This document shows, in pieces, positions 35,221 through 43,863 of a stretch of DNA of 64,000 nt; within the stretch, counting starts at the first letter, position 1; every line of letters begins with the position of its first letter. Made by a program: the position numbers and the translations under genes. The DNA lies in NCBI GenBank assembly GCA_902805735.1, contig CADCTW010000133.1:62001-126000 (forward strand). The letters are read 5' to 3'. Origin of the DNA: an uncultured Gemmatimonadota bacterium (GTDB lineage Bacteria; Gemmatimonadota; Gemmatimonadetes; Longimicrobiales; Longimicrobiaceae). The notes under the pieces are model-generated. The model had not been told where the DNA came from, did not search any database, and saw nothing but the letters and a program-made list of their open reading frames with translations.

Positions 35221-37028
35221 GCACGGACCAGAATCTTGGAGCGACCTCTTCCGACGACGCGCAGGCGCCGGACGCCGACGCGCGCACGCCCCGCGTCGGC
35301 AGGCGCCGGAAGGTGCGGCTGTTCCTGGGGAGCCTCGCGCTCCGCTCCCTGCGCGACAGCGGGTACACGATCGAGGGCGCGCTCGGCGAGCCGGTCGACA
35401 ACAGCATCGAATCCGGCGCCAACCGGATCGCGGTCAAGATTGAGGAGGGGATCACCGAGAGCGGTAAGAAGGGGGTCACACGGATCGTCATAGCCGACGA
35501 CGGGGCGGGGATGGAGGAAGCGGTCCTGCGAAGGTACCTGCAGATCGGCTTCTCCACCCGCTACATGTCGGACCAGACGATCGGCAAGTACGGCGTGGGG
35601 GCGAAGCTGGCGGCGCTGAGCGTGGCGAAGCGAGTGGAGGTGTGGAGCCGGGCGCGCGACAACGATCCGTGGCGGCGCGTCGTCCTCGATCTGGACGAGA
35701 TCGGGGGAGACGATCCGGACGCGCGGGAGAACGAGGATGTGTCAGTCGACGAGCCGGACCTCGCGCCCTTCCCCGAGGGCGTGGTCCCGATCGACCCCAA
35801 AGGCACCGGGACGGTGGTCGTCTGGTCGAAGGTCGACCGGCTCGACGAGGGCCGGCGGGCGCGCGACACGCCGCGCCTGCGCTCGGACATCGAAAAGGAG
35901 CTCGCGCGCATCTTCCGGTACTTCCTGGACGGCGGAATCAAGATCTCGGTGAACGGGCACGACCTCCTGCCGTACGATCCGCTCTTCCTGATGGAAGGCA
36001 CCTGGTCAGACGTCGTGCTCACCAAGGAGCTCGGGCCCAAGGACACCAAGGCCGAGGGCAAGCCGGAGACGCTCCACTTCGGCGCCGAGGTCCTGGCCGA
36101 CGAGAACATCACTGTCGGGCGGTCCACCGCCCGTCTGCGCGTAACGCTGTACCCTCGGGAGGTGCTGCGCCGCCGCTTCTTGGGTGGCGACGAGCTCGCG
36201 CAGAAGCTGCGCATCCCGGGGACCGAAGGCGTGATCAGCTTCGTGCGGCAGAACCGGGAGATCAACTACACGGTGGTGCCGCGGATCTTCCCCGCTGGGA
36301 TCCGGGAGTTCGACCGGTTCATTGGGGTGGAGGTGTTGTTCAAGCCCGACCTGGACCTCCACTTCGGCGTCCGGAACGTAAAGCGCGGCGTGGAGCCGGA
36401 CGAGCAGCTCCGGGACGAGATCCGGACCCGACTCGCGCTTTACATCAAGACGGCCCGCCGGCGGCTGAAGGAAGCCTGGACGGATGCGGATGCGCCGGAC
36501 CAGCAGGGGGAGCACGACCCCATCGTCAACGCGGCCGCCGACGTAGACCGGACGCTGACGAAGGGGCGGGTGGAGGGACCGAGCGATCCGCGCGAGGTGG
36601 AGGAGGCGTTGGCGGACCTCGCGCGGGACGCCGGCAAGGATACCACCACGGAGGAGCGGGACGAGTACATCGAGCGCGTGCGCAAGATGCCATTCGCGAT
36701 CGTCTCGGTGGACTTCCCCGGCAACAACTTCATCGACCTAGAACACCTCCGGGGCCAGGTGCTGATCCGGCTCAACACGCGCCACCGGTTTTACCGCGAG
36801 CTCTGGGCGCCGCTGAAGCGCGTGGCGGAGGCCCCGGAGGGCACCCTCTCGCCGGAGGAAGTCAGCGACGTCGGGCGGCGCGCAGTGGAAGCCCTCACGC
36901 TCATGGTGCTGGCCTACGCCAAGGCCGAGACCATGCACGAGGACCCGCACACCCAGTACGGCGACTTGCGGGACGAGTGGGGCCGCTTCCTCAATCAGCT
37001 GCTCGGGAAGGTGAAGGACGTCCTGTAG
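35217..37028 (+). CDS. GHKL (Hsp90/MORC-like) ATPase of ssp-linked cassette
   Basis: A 603-aa protein from ATG 35217. GHKL motifs are clear: LGEPVDNSIESGAN (N-box), IVIADDGAGME (G1, DxGxG) and IGKYGVGAKLAAL (G2 lid). The ATPase domain fills ~50-230; a transducer-like domain (RFIGVEVLFKPDLDLHFGVR) follows and the end is helical. Such ATPases dimerise when ATP binds and act as DNA clamps (MORC, MutL, gyrase B). It is the last gene of the HTH/GIY-YIG/GHKL operon and could gate the GIY-YIG nuclease. Whether this corresponds to part of SspFGH needs comparison. Confidence 0.8.
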   Translation: MSTDQNLGATSSDDAQAPDADARTPRVGRRRKVRLFLGSLALRSLRDSGYTIEGALGEPVDNSIESGANRIAVKIEEGITESGKKGVTRIVIADDGAGMEEAVLRRYLQIGFSTRYMSDQTIGKYGVGAKLAALSVAKRVEVWSRARDNDPWRRVVLDLDEIGGDDPDARENEDVSVDEPDLAPFPEGVVPIDPKGTGTVVVWSKVDRLDEGRRARDTPRLRSDIEKELARIFRYFLDGGIKISVNGHDLLPYDPLFLMEGTWSDVVLTKELGPKDTKAEGKPETLHFGAEVLADENITVGRSTARLRVTLYPREVLRRRFLGGDELAQKLRIPGTEGVISFVRQNREINYTVVPRIFPAGIREFDRFIGVEVLFKPDLDLHFGVRNVKRGVEPDEQLRDEIRTRLALYIKTARRRLKEAWTDADAPDQQGEHDPIVNAAADVDRTLTKGRVEGPSDPREVEEALADLARDAGKDTTTEERDEYIERVRKMPFAIVSVDFPGNNFIDLEHLRGQVLIRLNTRHRFYRELWAPLKRVAEAPEGTLSPEEVSDVGRRAVEALTLMVLAYAKAETMHEDPHTQYGDLRDEWGRFLNQLLGKVKDVL

Positions 37029-37067
37029 CCGGCGCGGCGGGCGGCGCACCCAGCCGGAGGGTCCGAG

Positions 37068-37523
37068 TTAGGGTGTGTCCGTCCGCCGCGGGAGGAGGTC
37101 GGGGTCGATCGTGTAGCCGCCCGGCAGGCAGGGCACATGAGCCCAGCGCAGCATGTGGCCACTACGACCGTCGCTCGCTTCCACCTCAAGTCGGTTGTGG
37201 TTGAGTTGCGTCGATGTGCCGCAGTACGGGCAGATCGACGCGAGCGTCTCCCGTGAAACCATAGGCACCATCGAAGCCGGCAGCTCGGCGCGCGGGGCAA
37301 GGCCGCGAACGGCGGACCACGCGGCGTCCGGGTCCCCGCCGGCGTAGAGGCAGGTGCCGCGCGCGAAAGCGGTGGCGGGGTGCGCGCGGCGTGGAAGGGA
37401 CATCACCCGGAAGCGCACCGCCGGCCGGTGTCGGAGTTCGCCGCTGTCAGGTGCGGGTACGGCGGCGGGCTCGTACGCGGAGACCTGGATCCGGTGCCGC
37501 GGACCGTGAAATACTCGTGTCAT
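37068..37523 (-). CDS. small Cys/His protein, function unknown
   Basis: About 151 aa from ATG 37523; the open frame to 37808 runs through terminator hairpins and is unlikely. The C-terminal half has ICPYCGTSTQLNHNRL…WAHVPCLPGG, a Cys2-His-type zinc-binding pattern. Ends 39 bp from the convergent GHKL gene. Family not recognised. Confidence 0.45.
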   Translation of the reverse strand: MTRVFHGPRHRIQVSAYEPAAVPAPDSGELRHRPAVRFRVMSLPRRAHPATAFARGTCLYAGGDPDAAWSAVRGLAPRAELPASMVPMVSRETLASICPYCGTSTQLNHNRLEVEASDGRSGHMLRWAHVPCLPGGYTIDPDLLPRRTDTP

Positions 37524-37547
37524 CGTGGGGCAGGGGGTGGAGACGGA

Positions 37548-37578
37548 CGCCCCGGCCAGGGAGATCCTGGCCGGGGCG
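37548..37578. terminator. strong hairpin
   Basis: Perfect 13-bp stem (37548-37560 with 37566-37578) and 5-nt loop, GC-rich, between two minus-strand genes; no T-run. Confidence 0.5.
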
Positions 37579-37687
37579 CGTGGGTCGAGAACAGGGGTTG
37601 GTCGGGCGCCGGGCACGCGGGGCGCCCGCCGCGTCGCGAAAGGACTTTCTGCGGCAGCAAGATCGGCTGGGTGACCGCACACAAAGA

Positions 37688-37713
37688 GGGGGGCGCTCCG
37701 GTGAGCGCCCCCC
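37688..37713 (-). terminator. rho-independent-type terminator
   Basis: An 11-bp stem (37688-37698 with 37703-37713) with tetraloop; on the minus strand it is followed by TCTTTGTGT. Fits termination of the coiled-coil gene that ends at 37763. Confidence 0.65.
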
Positions 37714-37762
37714 TGCTTCCGTTCGTCTGCAATCGGAACGAACCACCGCGCCTGGGACGAGC

Positions 37763-38095
37763 TCAGCGCGGGCGCAGGTACCCGATCAGGAGCAGGCCCA
37801 GCTCGCACGCGCGGTCGCGGTCGACGATGCGGGCCCGCAGCTTCGATTCGATCTCATCGAGGATTGCGGGCGCCACCCGCCGCCCGGCGGGGGCCCACTC
37901 CCAGCGGGTTCCATCTGTCGCGACGTACACGAACCGCCCCCTGGCGGCACCGGGAGTAGCGATCTTGGGCGGCCCCAGAGCCCTCAGCCAACGACCGCCG
38001 CGCCGGAGGGCGCTCTCCAGGGATTCGACGCGTGCTCGAAGCTCTGCCACCTCACCCGGCAAGTCCTCGGAGCCGTGCGGGCAATCACCGCGCAT
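37763..38095 (-). CDS. small coiled-coil protein, function unknown
   Basis: A 110-aa protein from ATG 38095. Residues ~12-32 form a short coiled coil (VAELRARVESLESALRR), then a beta-rich FVYVATDGTRWEWAP segment and a helical C-terminus. It is the last gene before the comM junction and therefore the end cargo gene of the island. Function unknown. Confidence 0.5.
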   Translation of the reverse strand: MRGDCPHGSEDLPGEVAELRARVESLESALRRGGRWLRALGPPKIATPGAARGRFVYVATDGTRWEWAPAGRRVAPAILDEIESKLRARIVDRDRACELGLLLIGYLRPR

Positions 38096-38197
38096 GCGAC
38101 TCCCTGCGTACGGCGTGCGGGGTCCCGCGCCCGACCCCGTCCGCGGCGGAGCGTCCGGTGGACGTGATCGTGGGTGGCGATGTTTTCTGTCGGACAC

Positions 38198-39535
38198 CCG
38201 GCCCCGGCCGACATCAAAAAGGACGGCAGCGCCTTCGACCTCCCCATCGCCATGGGCATCCTCGCCAGCACGGGGCAGATGCACTCCATCCAGCACCTGA
38301 AGCGCTTCATGCTCGTGGGCGAGCTGGGGCTGGACGGCGGCCTGCGGCCCGTGCGCGGCGCCCTCTCCATCGCCATCGCCGCGCGCGACGCGGGGCTCGC
38401 CGGGCTGATCCTCCCGGACGAAAACGTGGCCGAAGCAGCGGTGGTGGAAGGCGTCGAGGTGCGCGGCGCCCGCACGCTCCTCCAGGTCGTGCGCTTCCTG
38501 GAAGGCGCGGGCTCGCTCCCCGCCGCCAGCGTGGACCGCGAAGCCCTCTTCCGCACCGCATCCACCTACGACACGGACTTCGCGGACGTCCGCGGCCAGG
38601 AGCACGTGAAGCGGGCGCTGGAGGTCGCCGCGGCCGGAGCCCACAACATCCTCATGGTGGGGCCTCCCGGGTCGGGGAAGACGATGCTGGCGCGCCGCAT
38701 CCCGGGCATCCTCCCCCCGCTGACGCTGGAGGAGGCGCTGGAGACCACCAAGATCCACTCCGTCGCCGGGCTGCTCGGCAACGGCCGCTCGCTGGTCGCG
38801 ACCAGGCCGTTCCGCGCGCCGCACCACACGATCTCGGACGCGGGGCTGATCGGCGGCGGCTCCAACCCACGCCCCGGCGAGGTGTCGCTGGCGCACCACG
38901 GCGTCCTCTTTATGGACGAGCTTCCGGAGTTCCGCCGCAACGTCCTGGAGGTTCTTAGACAGCCACTCGAGGACCACGAGGTGTGCCTGGCCCGCGCCTC
39001 GATCTCCCTGACCTACCCCGCGAAGTTCATGTTGGCGGCCGCGATGAATCCGTGCCCGTGTGGCCATCACGGCGATGCCCAGCGGCACTGCACCTGCTCG
39101 CCGCAGGCGGTGCAGCGGTACATGGCCCGCGTCAGCGGCCCCCTTCTGGACCGCATCGACCTGCACGTGGAAGTCCCCGCCGTCCCGTTCCGCGAGCTGA
39201 CGGATGGGCGCGCGGGCGAGCCTTCGGAGGCCATCCGCGAGCGGGTGCGGCGCGCGAGGGAGGTGCAGCTCACCCGCTTCGCCAAGCGCCCGGACGTGCA
39301 CGCCAACGCCCACATGTCCCCGCGCGACCTCCACCACTTCTGCCGCATCGGCGAGGCCGGCGACGCGCTCCTCCGCACCGCCATCGCCCGCCTGGGCTTC
39401 TCCGCCCGCGCCTACCACCGTGTCCTCAAGATCGCCCGCACCATCGCCGACCTGGAGGGCGCGGCGGAGATCGGGACGGCGCACGTTTCGGAGGCGATCC
39501 AGTACCGCTCGCTGGATCGCGGGTCGGCGGGGTAG
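38198..39535 (+). pseudogene. comM: comM/yifB ATPase, 5'-truncated at island junction
   Basis: ComM (YifB, Mg-chelatase-family AAA+ ATPase) drives branch migration in natural transformation and is ~500 aa. Here family similarity begins abruptly at PAPADIKKDGSAFDLPIAMG, normally preceded by ~75 residues, so the first part of the Lon-like N-terminal domain is missing. The rest is complete: GPPGSGKTMLARRIPG (Walker A), GVLFMDELPEF (Walker B), MNPCPCG and the C-terminal domain to the stop. An ATG at 38174 opens the frame, but its first residues are not family-like. The missing 5' end presumably lies beyond the left edge of the window, with the defence island in between. Confidence 0.8.
39052..39535 (+). 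repeat. direct repeat copy 1 (comM 3' end)
   Basis: Last 484 bp of comM, repeated at 47159-47645 with a sharp left boundary at GTGCCCGTGTGG. By my count 14 differences in the first ~444 bp, 13 of them synonymous; the last ~25 bp diverge more. Confidence 0.9.
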
Positions 39536-39839
39536 AACCCGTGAGGAACAGCCTTGCTACGCCGGGCATGGTCGCGTTCAAGGAAATCGTCTCACGTCTC
39601 ACCATGTGCGTTTGACAACTTGAATACAAACGGTTACCGTCCACATCCTGACCTTTTGCGCCATTTGGCATTATGGCTGCCTGGCGATTCGCGCGAAGGG
39701 AAGCGGTGTTCGAAATCAGAAGATCTTTCGAGCGATCTCGCGGAGTTGTTCGTCCGCCGCGTCCTCTCGCCCTTTCGCTGACGCAAGGGCAGCGCGTCCC
39801 GCTCAACTCGGTTTCAGGCAGCTTTAGGAGTACCTCACG
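39536..39839. other. intergenic region after comM
   Basis: About 304 bp. A TTGACA at 39612 could be a -35 element, but no good -10 is placed at the right distance. No gene recognised. Confidence 0.3.
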
Positions 39840-41162
39840 TTGCAAAGCCCCTCCCGGTTCGTGCTCCTCCAGACCGTTTTCTTGGTCGTCATCGCGAGTT
39901 CGGCACGTGCGCCTCTGGCCGCTGTTGCGCAGTCGAGTGGCGAAGCATTCCCGCCTGCCGCTGTGTGCACAGTGCAGGAGCTCTCGCGGGAGCCGCTTGT
40001 GCTCGGCGAAGGGGCTCGTGTGTACGTGGAAGCGGACGCTTTCGTGGCGGATGCACGGGGCAATACGCTGCTGGCGGGTACGCCGAACAGCCTGACGCGC
40101 ATGAGCGCACAGGGCGCCGTCACAGCAGTGGTAGACGACAGCATACTGGGAGTCGTGATTCCCCGAAGCGGGCCCGCGCGCTCCATTCCGATTCCCGTCC
40201 CTGCCGGCGGGAAACTCGAGGGAGTCCGTGTTACCGCCCGTGCCAACGGCGGCTGGGCAGTGGGGTTCGCGGAGGTGAAGCCACGTCAGGGCAGTGAGAG
40301 CGCAGACTCGACCACTCGGCTCTGGTACGGGATCTATGACGGCGCGGAGTGGACGAGCCTCGAAGAATTGCCGATGCCGCCCTCAGGGGTTGTTGATGCG
40401 CGTTGGGCATCCTCACTAGTCAGCCGCGGAGACACGATCTCGTGGGCGATGACGCATCGCACCGCTTCCGGCCCGCAGATCGTGCTCTTTGAGCGGCGTC
40501 GCGATCACTGGTCGCATGAGTTGATACGGACCTTTCACTCGGAGGTGGAGCTCGGACACTCTGATGCGCTGGGCCTGATGCTGCTCGTGGTCCAGCCATA
40601 CAGCGGCCCTGGCGAGCGGTACGACGCCAATTCGCTCGTGCTCTGGTCTCGATACCCGGCGTGGCGTGCCGTCCGCCGGCTCGTCCACGGCTCCGTCGTC
40701 GGTCGCGTGTACCGCCCGAGGTTCGCTCCGTCATTCGGCGGAGATGTGCTCACCTGGGAGAGTCCGTCGACTTCACCGCGCCCGCGCGGGCTTGAGCTAC
40801 GCGCGCTGCTTGGCCGCTGGCAAGACAGCGCCGCTCAGCATGTAGCCCTGGATTCAGTCGTCTCCAGCATGCAGGGTTACTCCAACACCGTCAGCCTGCG
40901 GCGCGACTTGAGGCTGTGGGTTAGCATTCCCGTAGCCTCGGACCGGAGCCGCGCGGAACTCCGCTTCTTCGCCGATTCCGCGCGATCCGCTGTAGTGCTC
41001 GGCGCTGTTTCGAACCCATACGTGGGTTTCATCGCTGCGGCACCTACAAGCGCCGACACGGTGCTAGTCACAGGTTTGCGGTATGCCGAGAATCGTTACC
41101 TGGTCTCACTTCTCCTCCGGGCCAGAATCGACTGTCAAGATGGTCCGAACCCGCGCCGATGA
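39840..41162 (+). CDS. secreted ~440-aa paralogue A, function unknown
   Basis: A 440-aa protein with a signal peptide (FLVVIASSARAPLAAVAQ). Start TTG 39840 with AGGAG about 10 nt upstream. It shares with the proteins at 43864 and 48185 a set of segments: an early Cys, 'LLAG', 'LGVVIP..GPA', 'W.VGFAEVK', 'LWYGIYDGAEW', 'LLVVQP', 'SLVLWSR' and a C-terminal '(L)RARIDC'. The repeated short strands with Trp suggest a beta-propeller in the periplasm or on the surface. First gene after the intact comM 3' end. Family unknown to me. Confidence 0.7.
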   Translation: MQSPSRFVLLQTVFLVVIASSARAPLAAVAQSSGEAFPPAAVCTVQELSREPLVLGEGARVYVEADAFVADARGNTLLAGTPNSLTRMSAQGAVTAVVDDSILGVVIPRSGPARSIPIPVPAGGKLEGVRVTARANGGWAVGFAEVKPRQGSESADSTTRLWYGIYDGAEWTSLEELPMPPSGVVDARWASSLVSRGDTISWAMTHRTASGPQIVLFERRRDHWSHELIRTFHSEVELGHSDALGLMLLVVQPYSGPGERYDANSLVLWSRYPAWRAVRRLVHGSVVGRVYRPRFAPSFGGDVLTWESPSTSPRPRGLELRALLGRWQDSAAQHVALDSVVSSMQGYSNTVSLRRDLRLWVSIPVASDRSRAELRFFADSARSAVVLGAVSNPYVGFIAAAPTSADTVLVTGLRYAENRYLVSLLLRARIDCQDGPNPRR

Positions 41163-41208
41163 CGGCGCACGCCGCCTGGTTCAGTTCGGCGATGGGTGTT
41201 GAATGCGC

Positions 41209-41478
41209 TCAGCCTCCGTTGCCGGCGTATCCGCCGCCAGCGATGGCCGGTGACGTCACCGTTGTGGTAGAGTCGGTGCCTGCGGTCCCTTCGGCAGTCA
41301 CGCCGCTGGTACCTGTGGAGTCCGGCGTCACACTCCGGGCACCGTTGGCCATGTAGCCGCCGCCATTGAAGGCCGGGCGGGTAGTGCGAGCCTGCTGAAC
41401 ACTGGTTGGAGACTCAGCACAGCTCGTGGTAACGGCCGCAGCCATGAGGAGCGCGACGGGAAGACGCGTGCGAATCAT
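41209..41478 (-). CDS. small lipoprotein with repeated GGGY motifs
   Basis: An 89-aa protein: hydrophobic signal with lipobox TTSC at ~residue 19, then FNGGGYMANGARS, a Thr/Ser/Gly-rich linker and, at the very end, IAGGGYAGNGG. The twice-repeated GGGY-x-x-NG motif flanking a low-complexity linker looks like a precursor or surface peptide rather than an enzyme. RBS (GGAG) is present upstream of ATG 41478. Divergent from the AraC-type regulator with only ~79 bp between, so probably controlled by it. Unknown family. Confidence 0.6.
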   Translation of the reverse strand: MIRTRLPVALLMAAAVTTSCAESPTSVQQARTTRPAFNGGGYMANGARSVTPDSTGTSGVTAEGTAGTDSTTTVTSPAIAGGGYAGNGG

Positions 41479-41557
41479 GTGTACTCCGAGGATTGTGGGG
41501 ACTTGTGGACCGGGATCGTTCCCGGGGCGCCTGAATTATCAATTTTTCGGACAGGTC

Positions 41558-42394
41558 ATGCAATCGGAACTGTCTACTCTGTATCTCTTGCACGACGAGG
41601 CCACCTTGGCGGAAGCGCTTCGCCGCCAGGTGCGCTCCCGGTTTCGTGTCCAGCAGGTACGAGGATGGGAGGAGCCGCGCGACTCTCTCAGGCGCTGTTC
41701 GCCGGATGCAGTGTCCGTCGTAGCCCCTTACTTCGAGACGGATGACGGGAGCCCATCAATCCGGCTACGCCGCCTGCTCTTAGAGTTTCCCTCCTCGCCC
41801 GTGATCACGGCCTTTCGGGTGACGGAGGCGCGGCTGCGAGACATGCAGCTCTTGATGAGGTGGGGTGTAGCCGAGGTTCTGGACCTGAGTTGTGAGCTCA
41901 CCGGCCCCGCCTTGCTCCGCCGCTTGGAGGCGGTACGCGGGCATCGTATGCGGCTCGTCTTGGATAGGGCCCTGCCTCGTGTTATCCCGAGCCGAGCACG
42001 GGCACTCCTAGCGGACGCTGCAGAAGTTGTTGCTGTGGGCGGGAGAGCTCCTGAGCTTGCTGCGCGTCTGCAAACTGGCGAACGCACTCTAAATCGGTGG
42101 TGCAACAAAGTTGATCTGCCGGAGCCGCGGCGGCTACTTGCCTGGCTCCGGGTGCTACTTGCGGCCGACATGCTCTGCGAAGGTGATCGCCCTGTCGCGG
42201 CAGTCGCACGCGCCTGCGGGTATGCCTCGGATTCGAGCCTCAGAAACGCATTGCGGCTGGTGGCGAACACCACGCCGGCAGACGTGAAGGCCAAAGGGTT
42301 CCACGCTGTTGTGGCAGAACCCTTCGCCCACGAACTGGGAAAGCTTCGCGATCGAGGTGACGCCCGGTCGCGGGCCAGGTCGTACCTGAACTAA
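41558..42394 (+). CDS. pseudo-receiver/AraC-type transcriptional regulator
   Basis: About 278 aa from ATG 41558. Residues ~1-120 look like a receiver-like fold (RCSPDAVSVVAPYF, SSPVITAFRV, WGVAEVLDLS) without a clear phospho-acceptor set. The C-terminal ~90 residues carry an AraC/XylS HTH: LLAADMLCEGDRPVAAVARA then CGYASDSSLRNALRLV. Located between the GGGY lipoprotein (divergent) and the TPR-like gene. Probably regulates the surrounding secreted genes. Confidence 0.7.
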   Translation: MQSELSTLYLLHDEATLAEALRRQVRSRFRVQQVRGWEEPRDSLRRCSPDAVSVVAPYFETDDGSPSIRLRRLLLEFPSSPVITAFRVTEARLRDMQLLMRWGVAEVLDLSCELTGPALLRRLEAVRGHRMRLVLDRALPRVIPSRARALLADAAEVVAVGGRAPELAARLQTGERTLNRWCNKVDLPEPRRLLAWLRVLLAADMLCEGDRPVAAVARACGYASDSSLRNALRLVANTTPADVKAKGFHAVVAEPFAHELGKLRDRGDARSRARSYLN

Positions 42395-42478
42395 GAGCGC
42401 CAGCACGTACTACTCTCGCAGCTGTGCACTGCGTTTACCTGACAGGGCGTTTCGAGACGATACATGAGGGGTTCCTTG

Positions 42479-43652
42479 ATGATACAGAAGTCCCGCCCGG
42501 TGCGTCCCTGGCGTATTCCGCCGGCACTGCTGCGAGCTCCCGGCGAGTTGATAGACGGTGATTCAGTGCTGTCTGAGTTCACCGGTGCCACGGGACTGGT
42601 TCTCTGGCAAGGATTGCGTGACGCGATGCTCTGGGGGGTGACTCTACCCGAGAGGCGAAGTTCACTCTTTGTCCCGGGGGCAGGGAGTCGTCGCCAGCTG
42701 CTCACCGAGAGTGCGCCGAGTGGGATGCTGCCCGAGTCTATGGATGTCCTCTCCATGCTACTGCTGGCCCCGAGTGCGATGAACGCCGAGATGGTGAGTC
42801 GCTCGTGCCTCGCTGTCGCTCGTTGGGCCGAAGCTCAGGGCAAGCGGCGAACAGCCCTAGCATTTGCGCAAGCAGCTGCCGTCTGCGCTCCGGATCGCGC
42901 GGACGCAGCGCTCGAGACGGGGCGACTTGCTGTCGCTGCTGACGAGGACTCGCGGGCTGAAACATGGCTGCGCCGCACGATTGGGGTCGCCCGGCAATCT
43001 TGAGCGGCAGACATACGCCCGCGCATACCTAGAACTCGGGCTGCTTCGTGAGCGAGGGGGCGATCTTGCGGGAGCTCAGCGAGCCATGCTGCGCGCGGTT
43101 CGCACAGCCCGGCGTTACGGCCTGCGCGAAACACGCGGAGTTGCGGCACACGGACTCCTTCGCGTCTGCACAAAAATCGGCAGCTACCCTGAAGCTGAAT
43201 CCTGGGGCCGGGTGGCTGTGAGCAACTTAGGGCGAGAACACGCGCGCGCACCGGGGGTGCTGCGCGATGTAGCGCGGCTTCGCATTCAGAGCGGGGATGT
43301 ACACCGAGCGGTCGATACAGTCCAGAAGCTACTGCGGAGCGAGAACGACCCTGACGTGCGGATGAAACTCCTCGCCCTGTTAGCCCGTGCAGTTGCATCA
43401 CGTCGGGACCAGTTCGCCTTCCCTGGGGCGTGGTGGAATGCGTGGGAATTCGTCCGGGATCGATCACCCTGTGTTTCCCGCGACGACGCACTCGTGGACT
43501 TGGCGCACGCAGCGGCAGCAATGGAGGACCGCCCGCGGGCGCTGGGGCTAATCGGACTAATCTCAGGCCAAGGCGCTGCCGCGACAGCGGCCACGGCAGA
43601 CGCACTGGATCTCGCGCTCGCGCCTTTGGCATTAAGGGTAGCTCGCCGGTGA
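42479..43652 (+). pseudogene. TPR-like protein, frameshifted
   Basis: The first frame (ATG 42479 with GAGGGG upstream) encodes ~174 residues ending at 43003 in the middle of a TPR-like helical repeat (AETWLRRTIGVARQS). The protein continues naturally in the next frame (ERQTYARAYLELGLLRERGGDLAGAQRAMLRA…) to 43652. Removing one base between 42983 and 43001 (GGGG, CCC or TT) restores a ~390-aa TPR-like protein. Either disrupted or a sequencing slip. A truncated paralogue of its N-terminus lies at 47764, and members occur next to the secreted paralogues, suggesting a cytoplasmic scaffold or regulator for that family. Confidence 0.65.
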
Positions 43653-43863
43653 AGGTCTGTCCCTCTGGAGGCGGCAGTTGTATCCGCTGGCGCGGGCGAG
43701 ATTTTGGGACATTTGACACGCTGAGAAAGGGCGGATAACGTGCTTAGATCTCTGGTTGCGCGCGGCCTCAGCATTTCGAGGCTAGGCTTCCGAACTACAG
43801 TGTGGCTGGGCACCAGAGCGCCATCCAAAGCTTGCGCGTCCGAGTCTTTCTAGGAGAAGCCGC

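Noticed and set aside
37763-39484. 573-codon minus-strand ORF
   Set aside because: Most of it is antisense to comM; only the last 110 codons (37763-38095) look like a real gene.
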